Below are positions 15,134-21,587 of a stretch of DNA of 21,587 nt, in pieces. The DNA comes from CBDVBD01 sp965372135 (lineage in GTDB: Bacteria; Electryoneota; RPQS01; CBDVBD01). The position numbers and the translations under genes were made by a program. The stretch covers positions 1 to 21,587 of the forward strand of contig CBDVBD010000042.1 of NCBI GenBank assembly GCA_965372135.1. Direction: 5' to 3'. Every line of letters begins with the position of its first letter. The stretch's first letter is position 1. The notes under the pieces were generated by a model. That model ran no database searches. It was not told the DNA's origin and worked only from the letters and a program-made list of their open reading frames with translations.

Positions 15134-16375
15134 CTATTCCTGGTACTTCGCAACCAATGTACAACCGTTGTGTCCGCCGAACCCGAACGAATTGTTCAGC
15201 ACATATCGCAACTCTGCAGGTCTGCTTTTGTAGGGTACATAATCCAAATCGCAGCCTTCGCCGGGTACATCGAGATTGATTGTGGGTGGAATTATTCCAT
15301 CCTTAACCGCCATCACCGACGCCACAAATTCTATGGCACCGGCTGCTCCTAACAGGTGCCCGGTCATGGATTTGGTGGATGACACCGGCATATTGTCGGC
15401 ATGAGCACCGAACACTTCCCGGATCGCCTGCGACTCCGACCGATCGTTCAAATCTGTCGATGTGCCGTGGGCGTTCAGGTAATCCACTTCTTCCTTTGGG
15501 ATTCCGGCATCTGCCACCGCTAATTCCATCGCCTGTTTAGCCCCTCTCCCTTCCGGATCCGGTGCTGTGATATGATAAGCATCGGCGGTGAAACCGATTC
15601 CCAACAATTCCGCCAAGATAGGCGCACCACGCTTCTGGGCATGTTCCAGTGATTCAAGCATCACTACTCCCGCGCCTTCGGCAATCACAAACCCATCGCG
15701 ATCCTTGTCAAACGGTCTGCTGGCTTTCTCCGGTTCGTCATTCCGGGTTGACAGGGCTTTCAGCGCACAGAATCCGCCCAGTCCCATGGCGCAAATAGCC
15801 CCTTCCGCACCACCGCAGATCATCACATCGGCATCACCATATTGGATCAACCTGAGGGACGTTCCAATGGCGTGCACTCCAGTGGCGCATGCCGAAGCTG
15901 TGGAAAAATTGGGACCGGTGAATCCATACTTGATGGAAATCTGACCGCTCGCCATATCGGCAATCATGATAGGCACGAAGAAAGGGCTGATCCGGCGGGG
16001 ACCGCCGTCTCGGTACTTGGAATGCTGTTCCTCGAAAATATTCATCCCGCCAATCCCAGAGCCCACGATCACTCCTACTCGCTCCCGATCCACCTTTTCC
16101 AGATCCAATTCCGCTGACGTCACCGCCTCTTGTGCCGAGACTACTGCATATTGGGTAAAAAGTTCCATCTTCCGGGCTTCTCGGGGCTCAATGATATCAT
16201 CCGGCTGGAAATTCTTGACCTCTCCGGCAATCTGCGAGGTAAACGGTTCCGGATCGATATGCGTGATTCGGGCAATCCCGTTACGACCGTTGACGCATCC
16301 ATCCCAAAAAGATGGCACACTATTGCCAAGCGGCGTCACCGCCCCCATGCCGGTAATTACCACCCGCCGTATCAT
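15134..16375 (-). CDS. fabF: 3-oxoacyl-ACP synthase II (KAS II)
   Basis: FabF condenses malonyl-ACP with a growing acyl-ACP in type II fatty-acid synthesis. The 413-residue protein has the complete Cys-His-His triad at the E. coli positions: Cys163 (STASACATG), His303 (NAHGTSTDLND) and His340 (STKSMTGHLLGAAG), with Lys335. The N-terminus RRVVITGMGAVTPLG and the C-terminal NNSFGFGGHNG loop are typical. The ATG at 16375 has a good Shine-Dalgarno (AAGGAA, 8 bases) and follows acpP after 29 bases. Assignment is secure. Confidence 0.97.
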   Translation of the reverse strand: MIRRVVITGMGAVTPLGNSVPSFWDGCVNGRNGIARITHIDPEPFTSQIAGEVKNFQPDDIIEPREARKMELFTQYAVVSAQEAVTSAELDLEKVDRERVGVIVGSGIGGMNIFEEQHSKYRDGGPRRISPFFVPIMIADMASGQISIKYGFTGPNFSTASACATGVHAIGTSLRLIQYGDADVMICGGAEGAICAMGLGGFCALKALSTRNDEPEKASRPFDKDRDGFVIAEGAGVVMLESLEHAQKRGAPILAELLGIGFTADAYHITAPDPEGRGAKQAMELAVADAGIPKEEVDYLNAHGTSTDLNDRSESQAIREVFGAHADNMPVSSTKSMTGHLLGAAGAIEFVASVMAVKDGIIPPTINLDVPGEGCDLDYVPYKSRPAELRYVLNNSFGFGGHNGCTLVAKYQE

Positions 16376-16404
16376 AGTTATGTTTCCTTTGGGTTATTCT
16401 GAAA

Positions 16405-16644
16405 TTACGCTTCAGAAAGCTTTTTGTCCAAATAATCGATTGCGGCTCCCACACTGGTTAGCTTTTCGGCATCTTCGTCAGGGATCTCAATCCCGAATTC
16501 CTCTTCAAATGCCATCACCAACTCCACCGTATCTAGGGAATCCGCACCGAGATCATCGATAAAAGATGCCTCCGGCGTCACTTCCGAAGCATCCACTCCT
16601 AACTGATTGACAATGATTTCTTTCACCTTGTTGACATCAACCAT
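16405..16644 (-). CDS. acpP: Acyl carrier protein
   Basis: This 79-residue acidic four-helix protein carries acyl chains on a 4'-phosphopantetheine arm attached to Ser36 in DLGADSLDTVELVMAFEEEF. Length and motif are standard. The Shine-Dalgarno AAGGAGG (5-base spacing) is the strongest in the cluster, consistent with the high expression needed for ACP. The 66-base gap to fabG upstream is AT-rich; no convincing separate promoter or terminator was seen in it. Confidence 0.97.
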   Translation of the reverse strand: MVDVNKVKEIIVNQLGVDASEVTPEASFIDDLGADSLDTVELVMAFEEEFGIEIPDEDAEKLTSVGAAIDYLDKKLSEA

Positions 16645-16710
16645 TGTAGCCTCCTTGGCATTGGCTCATTGATTGTTAATCATTTGTTTTATTGTCTTAT
16701 TTCTTCATAC

Positions 16711-17460
16711 TTACATTAATAATCCGCCATCCACCTGCAACACCTGACCGGTGATATACGATGCCGCCGGGCTGGCTAAAAATGCCACCGCACCCGCCAC
16801 ATCTTCCCCCACACCAGCGCGTTTCAACGGAATCCCCTGCAGAAAGCTCTCTTTGGCTTGATCCGGCAATCCCCGAGTCATTTCGGTGTCGATATACCCG
16901 GGAGCCACCGCATTGACAGTGATCCCCCGGGCTGCCAATTCTTTAGCCGCTGACTTTGTCAACCCAATCACTCCCGCTTTTGACGATGCGTAGTTGGCTT
17001 GACCGGCATTCCCCATCACCCCCACCACCGATGCGATGTTGATAATCCTGCCTTTCTTGGCTTTCATCATCACGCGGGATGCGGCTTTGATGCAGTTGAA
17101 CGTGCCCTTCAAGTTGACTGTCAGCACCAGATCCCAATCCTCATCGGACATCCGTATCAACAGCCCGTCCCTAGTGATACCGGCATTGTTGACCAGGATC
17201 GACATCCCACCGTGATTCTGCACAACCTCCGAAATCATCTGTTGCACCGATTCCGCGTCGGTTATATCAGTGTTAAACGCTTTGCACTGGCGTCCCAACG
17301 CTTTGATTTCCTCTACGACCTTTTGGGCTTCGTCTGCTAACACATCCACCACTGCCAAATCAGCGCCGTTTTTCGCCAACTCCAAGGCAATAGCCCGCCC
17401 GATTCCTCTTGCCGCACCAGTGACAACCGCCACCTCACCGTCTAAAGAAAAGGAAGTCAT
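16711..17460 (-). CDS. fabG: 3-oxoacyl-ACP reductase
   Basis: FabG is the NADPH-dependent ketoreductase of fatty-acid elongation, a short-chain dehydrogenase. It has 249 residues from the ATG at 17460. The Rossmann motif is TGAARGIG (14-21), NNAG follows at about 91-94, and the catalytic residues are Ser144, Tyr157 and Lys161 (NYASSK). The C-terminus (ASYITGQVLQVDGGLLM) matches the family. The frame is open 19 codons further to 17517, but AAGGTG just before 17460 and the normal FabG length favour the shorter form. It lies between fabD and acpP as expected. Confidence 0.97.
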   Translation of the reverse strand: MTSFSLDGEVAVVTGAARGIGRAIALELAKNGADLAVVDVLADEAQKVVEEIKALGRQCKAFNTDITDAESVQQMISEVVQNHGGMSILVNNAGITRDGLLIRMSDEDWDLVLTVNLKGTFNCIKAASRVMMKAKKGRIINIASVVGVMGNAGQANYASSKAGVIGLTKSAAKELAARGITVNAVAPGYIDTEMTRGLPDQAKESFLQGIPLKRAGVGEDVAGAVAFLASPAASYITGQVLQVDGGLLM

Positions 17461-17541
17461 CTCACACCTTAACAATACATTCTGGGGATTATCATGCCCC
17501 GGAACGGGACACACCATGGGGAAGAGGACTCTTGCCCACAG

Positions 17542-18474
17542 TTACCGTAATTGATCCACCACCTGGGATGTCTGTTCCACCGTGTCGCATCCCAGACGCT
17601 CTATATCCGGGTTGATCCGGCGTACCAATCCCTGCAATACTTTGCCGGGACCGACCTCCACCACTCGATCAACTCCCAATTCCACCATCCGGCGAATTGA
17701 CGCCTCCCATAACACCGGAGATGCTAACTGGTTCTTCAATGACTGCCTGAGTCCCTCCGCCAACGACTCCGGCTCGGCAGTCACATTCACTACCACCGGA
17801 ACCTGCGAATCCCGGAACTCCAACTGGTCCAACGCCCGGCTTAAGCCGTCCTGAGCCGACTCCATCAATGGCGAATGAAATGCTCCGGACACTACCAACT
17901 CCTGAACCAGCTTGGCACCTTTTTCCTTGGCGATTTCCATGGCGCGATGCACCCCATCGATACTTCCGGAAATCGCCACCTGCTCCGGAGAATTGACGTT
18001 AGCCGGTACTACAACCCCCGACGACGACGCCTCCCGGCAGATGTCGCCCGCTTCTTCGAACGTCAATCCGATGATTGCCGCCATGGTGCCCGGTTGATCC
18101 TCCCCGGCTTTCTGCATCAAATCACCACGGGTCTGCACTACCGACAGCACTGATTCGAAAACACCGCCTCCCACAGCCACCAACGCCGAATACTCCCCTA
18201 AGCTGTGCCCGGCGGTGATATCCGGTTGGATCCCCTGTTCCCGCAACCAGGTCGCCACCATTAAGCTGTGTACAAAGATCGCCGGTTGGGTGACTCGGGT
18301 CTGCTTTAACGCCTCTTCCGGACCTTCGAAACAAATCTTGCTCAGCTCGTATCCAACAATATCATCCGCTTTCTGAAACATCTCTTTAGCGAACGGCTGA
18401 TTCTGATACCAATCCTGCCCCATCCCCACGTACTGCGAAGCCTGTCCCGGAAATATGAATGCCAGTTTACCCAT
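17542..18474 (-). CDS. fabD: Malonyl-CoA:ACP transacylase
   Basis: FabD loads malonyl groups from CoA onto ACP. The 310-residue protein starts with the typical FIFPGQASQYVGMG and has the nucleophile Ser91 in GHSLGEYSA and His200 in SGAFHSPLM, close to the E. coli positions (Ser92, His201). The ATG at 18474 comes 4 bases after the fabH stop with no strong Shine-Dalgarno, so translation is probably coupled to fabH. Assignment is secure. Confidence 0.97.
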   Translation of the reverse strand: MGKLAFIFPGQASQYVGMGQDWYQNQPFAKEMFQKADDIVGYELSKICFEGPEEALKQTRVTQPAIFVHSLMVATWLREQGIQPDITAGHSLGEYSALVAVGGGVFESVLSVVQTRGDLMQKAGEDQPGTMAAIIGLTFEEAGDICREASSSGVVVPANVNSPEQVAISGSIDGVHRAMEIAKEKGAKLVQELVVSGAFHSPLMESAQDGLSRALDQLEFRDSQVPVVVNVTAEPESLAEGLRQSLKNQLASPVLWEASIRRMVELGVDRVVEVGPGKVLQGLVRRINPDIERLGCDTVEQTSQVVDQLR

Positions 18475-18478
18475 AGCG

Positions 18479-19462
18479 TCACATCCGTACTACCGCTGCG
18501 CTCCAGGTTAATCCGCCGCCGAACGACACCATCACACAGATGTCTCCTTGTTTAAGCTTACCGGTTTTCATCGCTTCATTCATCGCAATTGGAATTGAAG
18601 CCGCCGAGGTATTCCCAAACCGTTCGATATTGACGAATATTTTATCGTCCGACAATTTCAGTTTCTTACCTAATGCCTTGATAATTCTAATATTAGCCTG
18701 ATGAGATATGAATAGATCTATCTCTTCTGAACTAATCCCGGCTTTCTCCATCACTATATCAGTCGCATTCGCCATCAAGCGCACCGCATGACGAAACACC
18801 TCGTTACCCTGCATCTTCAAATAGTGATCTCGACTCTCTGCAATTTCCGGAGACATCGGGTGCTTCGACCCGGCACCCCAACTGTACAGCAAGTCGGCTA
18901 ATCGCCCGTCTGAAGCAATATGAGTTGCCAAAATCCCCCGCTCCCCATTGCTTTTTTGAACCACACTTGCACCGGCACCATCCCCGAACAACACACAGGT
19001 ACTGCGATCCTGGTAATCGGTCATGGAACTCAATATTTCCCCGCCGATAACCAGGATGGTCTCGTAGGTTCCCGCTTCAATGAACGTCTTTGCTAAATGC
19101 AAGCCGTATAAAAAGCCGGCACAAGTTGCACCGATATCAAATGCTGCCGCATTAGTGGCTCCCAACTCCGCTTGTACGAATATCGCCGTTGATGGGAACC
19201 GCATATCTCCGGATACCGTCGACACCATGATCACATCGATATCAAGTGGACCGATACCGGCTTTTTCCATCGCTTCCCGTGCCGCCGGAACCGCCAGCGC
19301 AGATAATCCTGTCCCCGGCTCTACTATCCGGCGTTCCTTGATGCCGGTTCGGGTGACAATCCATTCGTCCGATGTATCGACAATGCCCTCAAAATATTTG
19401 TTATCCAACACCCGGTCAGGAACCGCATGTCCCACACCGGTAATTACCGCCTTTGAAGGCAT
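18479..19462 (-). CDS. fabH: 3-oxoacyl-ACP synthase III (KAS III)
   Basis: FabH starts fatty-acid synthesis by condensing an acyl-CoA primer with malonyl-ACP. It has 327 residues with the triad Cys114 (GATCAGF), His254 (FISHQAN) and Asn284 (RFGNTSA). The GGG loop near the C-terminus (SFGGGLTWSAAVVRM) is typical. The ATG at 19462 begins one base after the plsX stop, so the two genes are nearly fused and probably coupled. Primer specificity (acetyl versus branched) cannot be read from the sequence. Confidence 0.97.
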   Translation of the reverse strand: MPSKAVITGVGHAVPDRVLDNKYFEGIVDTSDEWIVTRTGIKERRIVEPGTGLSALAVPAAREAMEKAGIGPLDIDVIMVSTVSGDMRFPSTAIFVQAELGATNAAAFDIGATCAGFLYGLHLAKTFIEAGTYETILVIGGEILSSMTDYQDRSTCVLFGDGAGASVVQKSNGERGILATHIASDGRLADLLYSWGAGSKHPMSPEIAESRDHYLKMQGNEVFRHAVRLMANATDIVMEKAGISSEEIDLFISHQANIRIIKALGKKLKLSDDKIFVNIERFGNTSAASIPIAMNEAMKTGKLKQGDICVMVSFGGGLTWSAAVVRM

Positions 19463-19463
19463 A

Positions 19464-20558
19464 CTATTTCCTTTCCAGATCGCGTAATTCTATCTTTTTA
19501 CGCCATTCTCGCACTCTTGGCCAATCTTTCAACCGCACCATACCGCGGGTAAATAACCCTACATGAAACTCCTCGATCGCAAGCTGAATCTTCTCCACCA
19601 CTCCATCCTCCACCATTTCCTTGGCAGCCATGATCGCATTACAGATCGCCTTCGGTGACGACGACCCATGACATATATACGACACCCCATTCACCCCTAA
19701 TAAAGGCACTCCGCCCCGTTCCTGATAATCGAATATCTTCTCCAAAGATTCATAGTAAGAAGTGCTTTTCTTATTCGATACCGAATCGGACGTTATCCCT
19801 TTCATATGACCGTTGATCACATGCTGCATCGATTCAGCGAATTTCAACAGGATATTACCCACATACCCTTCACACACGATCACATCCGCCTTCCCACTCA
19901 TGATATCCCTGCCCTCAACGTTTCCAATAAAATCAAACGGGCAAACGGCAAATAACTCGTGCGTCTGTTTGATCAGCAGGTTCCCCTTGCTCTTTTCTTC
20001 ACCAATGGATAATAACCCGATACGTGGATTTTCGATATGCTTGTGATGGGAGACAAAAATAGACCCCATGGCGGCGAATTGCACCAAATGATATGGCTTG
20101 CAGTCGGCGTTGGCACCCACGTCCAACAAGAGCGTCTCCCCGTCTTTACCCGGAAAAAACGCCCCGATCGTAGGTCGCCTGACTCCTTCAAGCCTCCCTA
20201 ACTTCAATACCGACAACGCCAACTGGACACCGGTATGCCCACAACTGACTACCCCGTGTACTTCCCGATCACGGTGTAAATCCAACGCCATAGAAATCGA
20301 TGATTGGCGGTGCTTCCGGATCGCTTCCGTGGTGGATTCCCCAATCTCCACCCGTTCCGGCGCATGCACCACCGTAAGCTTCGACCGATCCGCACTCACC
20401 CGTTCCAAGTCAGCGTCAATCTGCTTCTGATCCCCGACTAACACCACTTCCAACTGACCCGGGACGGCTGCCTTCAACGCTTGTACTGCGCCTTCAACCG
20501 GTGATTGAGGGGCATAATCCCCCCCCATGGCATCTACGGCTATTCGCACAATCGACAT
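19464..20558 (-). CDS. plsX: Phosphate acyltransferase PlsX
   Basis: PlsX converts acyl-ACP to acyl-phosphate, the donor used by PlsY to make lysophosphatidic acid, and so links fatty-acid synthesis to phospholipid synthesis at the inner membrane. The 364-residue protein shows the family start RIAVDAMGGDYAP, then HAPERVEIGE (DA/HAxExI block), SSISMAL and the VVSCGHTG and GNILLKFAE segments. The ATG at 20558 follows rpmF after 27 bases; the Shine-Dalgarno is modest (CGAGA). The order rpmF-plsX-fabH-fabD-fabG-acpP is the widely conserved one. Assignment is secure. Confidence 0.96.
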   Translation of the reverse strand: MSIVRIAVDAMGGDYAPQSPVEGAVQALKAAVPGQLEVVLVGDQKQIDADLERVSADRSKLTVVHAPERVEIGESTTEAIRKHRQSSISMALDLHRDREVHGVVSCGHTGVQLALSVLKLGRLEGVRRPTIGAFFPGKDGETLLLDVGANADCKPYHLVQFAAMGSIFVSHHKHIENPRIGLLSIGEEKSKGNLLIKQTHELFAVCPFDFIGNVEGRDIMSGKADVIVCEGYVGNILLKFAESMQHVINGHMKGITSDSVSNKKSTSYYESLEKIFDYQERGGVPLLGVNGVSYICHGSSSPKAICNAIMAAKEMVEDGVVEKIQLAIEEFHVGLFTRGMVRLKDWPRVREWRKKIELRDLERK

Positions 20559-20585
20559 GCTGATCTCGTTAAAGCCCTTTTTCTG

Positions 20586-20768
20586 TTACGACTCTGTCGG
20601 AATGAATACGGAACGACCGTTGTAGTACCCACAATTGGGACAAGCGTGGTGAGTCAGTTTGGTCTGGTGACAATTGGGACACTCCATCATGGACGGCGGT
20701 TTCAATGCATGATGCGATCTCCGCTTGTCCCGACGGGTCCTGGATTGCTTTTTCTTTGGTACAGCCAT
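20586..20768 (-). CDS. rpmF: 50S ribosomal protein L32
   Basis: This 60-residue basic protein begins MAVPKKKQSRTRRDKRRSHH, the standard L32 start, and keeps all four cysteines of the zinc ribbon: Cys30/Cys33 (CPNC) and Cys43/Cys46 (CPNC). It is therefore the zinc-binding (C+) form rather than the zinc-independent paralogue. It lies 102 bases after the DUF177 gene and just before plsX, as in most bacteria. The start has a weak AGAAG Shine-Dalgarno. Confidence 0.97.
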   Translation of the reverse strand: MAVPKKKQSRTRRDKRRSHHALKPPSMMECPNCHQTKLTHHACPNCGYYNGRSVFIPTES

Positions 20769-20870
20769 ATCTTCTACTCAGTTTATTGCTTAATTATTAA
20801 ATCTTCTTATGTTATCCGACCTTATTGGCTTATCGAGGTCGATCTCAAGATTTCGGATTTCGAATTTAAA

Positions 20871-21371
20871 TCATGTATTCTTCAATTTCTTCAACGCCTC
20901 CCACTGCGGATTAATCACCTCGATATCACATTGACACGATTCTTGGTTCAAATTCACCCCGCACCGGGAGCACAAACCCTTGCAGCCTTCCTTGCATAAT
21001 ATCTTGGAAGGAACCGCAAGCATTATCGCATCCCGAATATCCACCGTAAAATCAATTTCCGGTTCGCTGGGAATTACTATTTTATAATCCGGGTCGTCAT
21101 TGTCGTCAATCACCTCATCCCGCAATTGAATCAACAACTCCGCCTGCGCTTCCACCGGATATTCAAAATCACTCAAACAGCGATCACACTGCGATTGCCG
21201 GTGACAGGAAATATCGAACCGCACCCGGATATACGGATCCCGCCGATCCCAATGCATTATAATGTCAATAGGATCACGATACCAATCACTGTCCAGATCG
21301 AGCGCTTCAGGGCTTTCCTGTTGCTCAATCTCGTGCTCCCCCATATAGAGTCGATCGAGCCGAATCTTCAT
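20871..21371 (-). CDS. yceD: DUF177 (YceD) family protein
   Basis: This 166-residue protein of the DUF177/YceD family is encoded next to rpmF in most bacteria; homologues have been linked to 23S rRNA accumulation. The N-terminus MKIRLDRLYMGEHEIE matches the family, as do the cysteine clusters: CHRQSQCDRC (Cys56, 62, 65) and the C-terminal CKEGCKGLCSRCGVNL block (Cys126, 130, 134, 137) with Cys146/Cys148. These probably bind zinc. The ATG at 21371 has no Shine-Dalgarno but lies 8 bases after a strong -10 element, so the mRNA may be leaderless. Family is secure; molecular role only partly known. Confidence 0.9.
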   Translation of the reverse strand: MKIRLDRLYMGEHEIEQQESPEALDLDSDWYRDPIDIIMHWDRRDPYIRVRFDISCHRQSQCDRCLSDFEYPVEAQAELLIQLRDEVIDDNDDPDYKIVIPSEPEIDFTVDIRDAIMLAVPSKILCKEGCKGLCSRCGVNLNQESCQCDIEVINPQWEALKKLKNT

Positions 21372-21372
21372 A

Positions 21373-21408
21373 AACTGAAAATATACCTATTTTTCCAAAT
21401 TCAGTCAA
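21373..21408 (-). promoter_or_regulatory. Strong promoter abutting the yceD start codon
   Basis: On the minus strand, -35 TTGACT (21408-21403) and -10 TATATT (21385-21380) are separated by exactly 17 bases and differ from the sigma70 consensus at one base each. Only 8 bases separate the -10 from the ATG at 21371, so transcription should start within 0-3 bases of the start codon. It would drive the whole yceD-rpmF-fab cluster. Confidence 0.7.
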
Positions 21409-21418
21409 GGTTTTTTTA

Positions 21419-21587
21419 CTATTTCTCAGTACCGTTTTCTTGGTCTTTTACATCATCCTGCTCGTCAACAGAGTCACTTTCTTTCTCTTCCGCGGGTTCC
21501 TCTGCGGTATCTTTTTCTGTAGTGTCCTTTCCTGCGTCTTCTTTGGCATCCTTTTCCACTTCTTCCACATAATTCAACTTCAGATCA
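21419..21587 (-). CDS. Acidic C-terminal tail of an unidentified protein (5' part beyond window)
   Basis: An open minus-strand frame enters from the right edge and ends at TAG (21421-21419), giving 55 residues. After DLKLNYVEEVEK the sequence is almost entirely Glu, Asp, Lys, Thr and Ser (for example KDTTEKDTAEEPAEEKESDS), a low-complexity, probably disordered acidic tail. The gene cannot be identified from this part. It lies 47 bases before yceD on the same strand. That this frame is the coding one is inferred from its length to the edge and its position. Confidence 0.55.
   Translation of the reverse strand, partial: DLKLNYVEEVEKDAKEDAGKDTTEKDTAEEPAEEKESDSVDEQDDVKDQENGTEK

Noticed and set aside
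20832..20843. ATCGA-GG-TCGAT dyad between yceD and rpmF, as an operator
   Set aside because: Five-base arms with a 2-base centre are expected about 20 times by chance in a window this size, and it does not match a lipid-regulator site I know.
20798..20873. UGA stop of yceD as a selenocysteine codon, because the frame stays open about 25 codons beyond it
   Set aside because: The extension is AT-rich with no family resemblance, no SECIS-like hairpin follows, and YceD proteins normally end here.

Overview
The window carries 21 protein-coding genes, all on the minus strand, so they are transcribed from the right edge towards position 1. Nineteen are complete and two are cut by the edges. No tRNA, rRNA, CRISPR array or insertion sequence could be found. 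Most gaps are under 60 bases and several genes almost touch, so the region reads as a few long co-transcribed units.

Organism: a Gram-negative, uncultured-type lineage of the FCB group (Bacteroidota relatives such as Marinimicrobia, KSB1, Calditrichota or Zixibacteria). This is inferred from a protein with a type IX secretion C-terminal domain (NYPNPFNPSTTI motif), a DUF6029-like outer-membrane barrel, lipoproteins with lipoboxes, and repeated use of PEGA domains. The phylum cannot be fixed from the sequence alone.

Layout from right to left. (1) 21587-14354: an acidic tail of an unidentified gene, then the classic cluster yceD-rpmF-plsX-fabH-fabD-fabG-acpP-fabF-rnc. It makes acyl-ACP and acyl-phosphate for membrane lipid, and carries ribosome (L32, DUF177) and RNA-processing (RNase III) genes. 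yceD has a strong promoter so close that its mRNA should be leaderless or nearly so. (2) 14336-12617: a short-chain type acyl-CoA dehydrogenase and a zinc-ribbon NUDIX hydrolase. (3) 12520-8674: four exported proteins that each carry a cysteine pair: a lipoprotein with two PEGA domains and a thioredoxin fold, a type IX cargo protein, a TlpA-like thioredoxin and an outer-membrane barrel. I read this as a candidate envelope thiol-redox module. (4) 8667-7261: selA. (5) 7028-3302: an NfeD-type membrane serine protease, a slipin (SPFH) and a membrane-anchored PEGA-repeat protein, preceded by a promoter with a long leader and closed by a strong terminator. (6) 3239-1: an RluB-type pseudouridine synthase with an unusual start, a small three-cysteine protein with its own promoter, a TPR lipoprotein, and selB, which runs off the left edge.

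SelA and SelB show that the organism makes selenocysteine. The two genes are separated by six apparently unrelated genes, and neither tRNA-Sec nor selD is visible. The most promising candidate for something undescribed is the redox cluster beside selA. The leaderless yceD promoter and the possible AUA start of rluB, placed directly behind a terminator, are the most unusual expression features.
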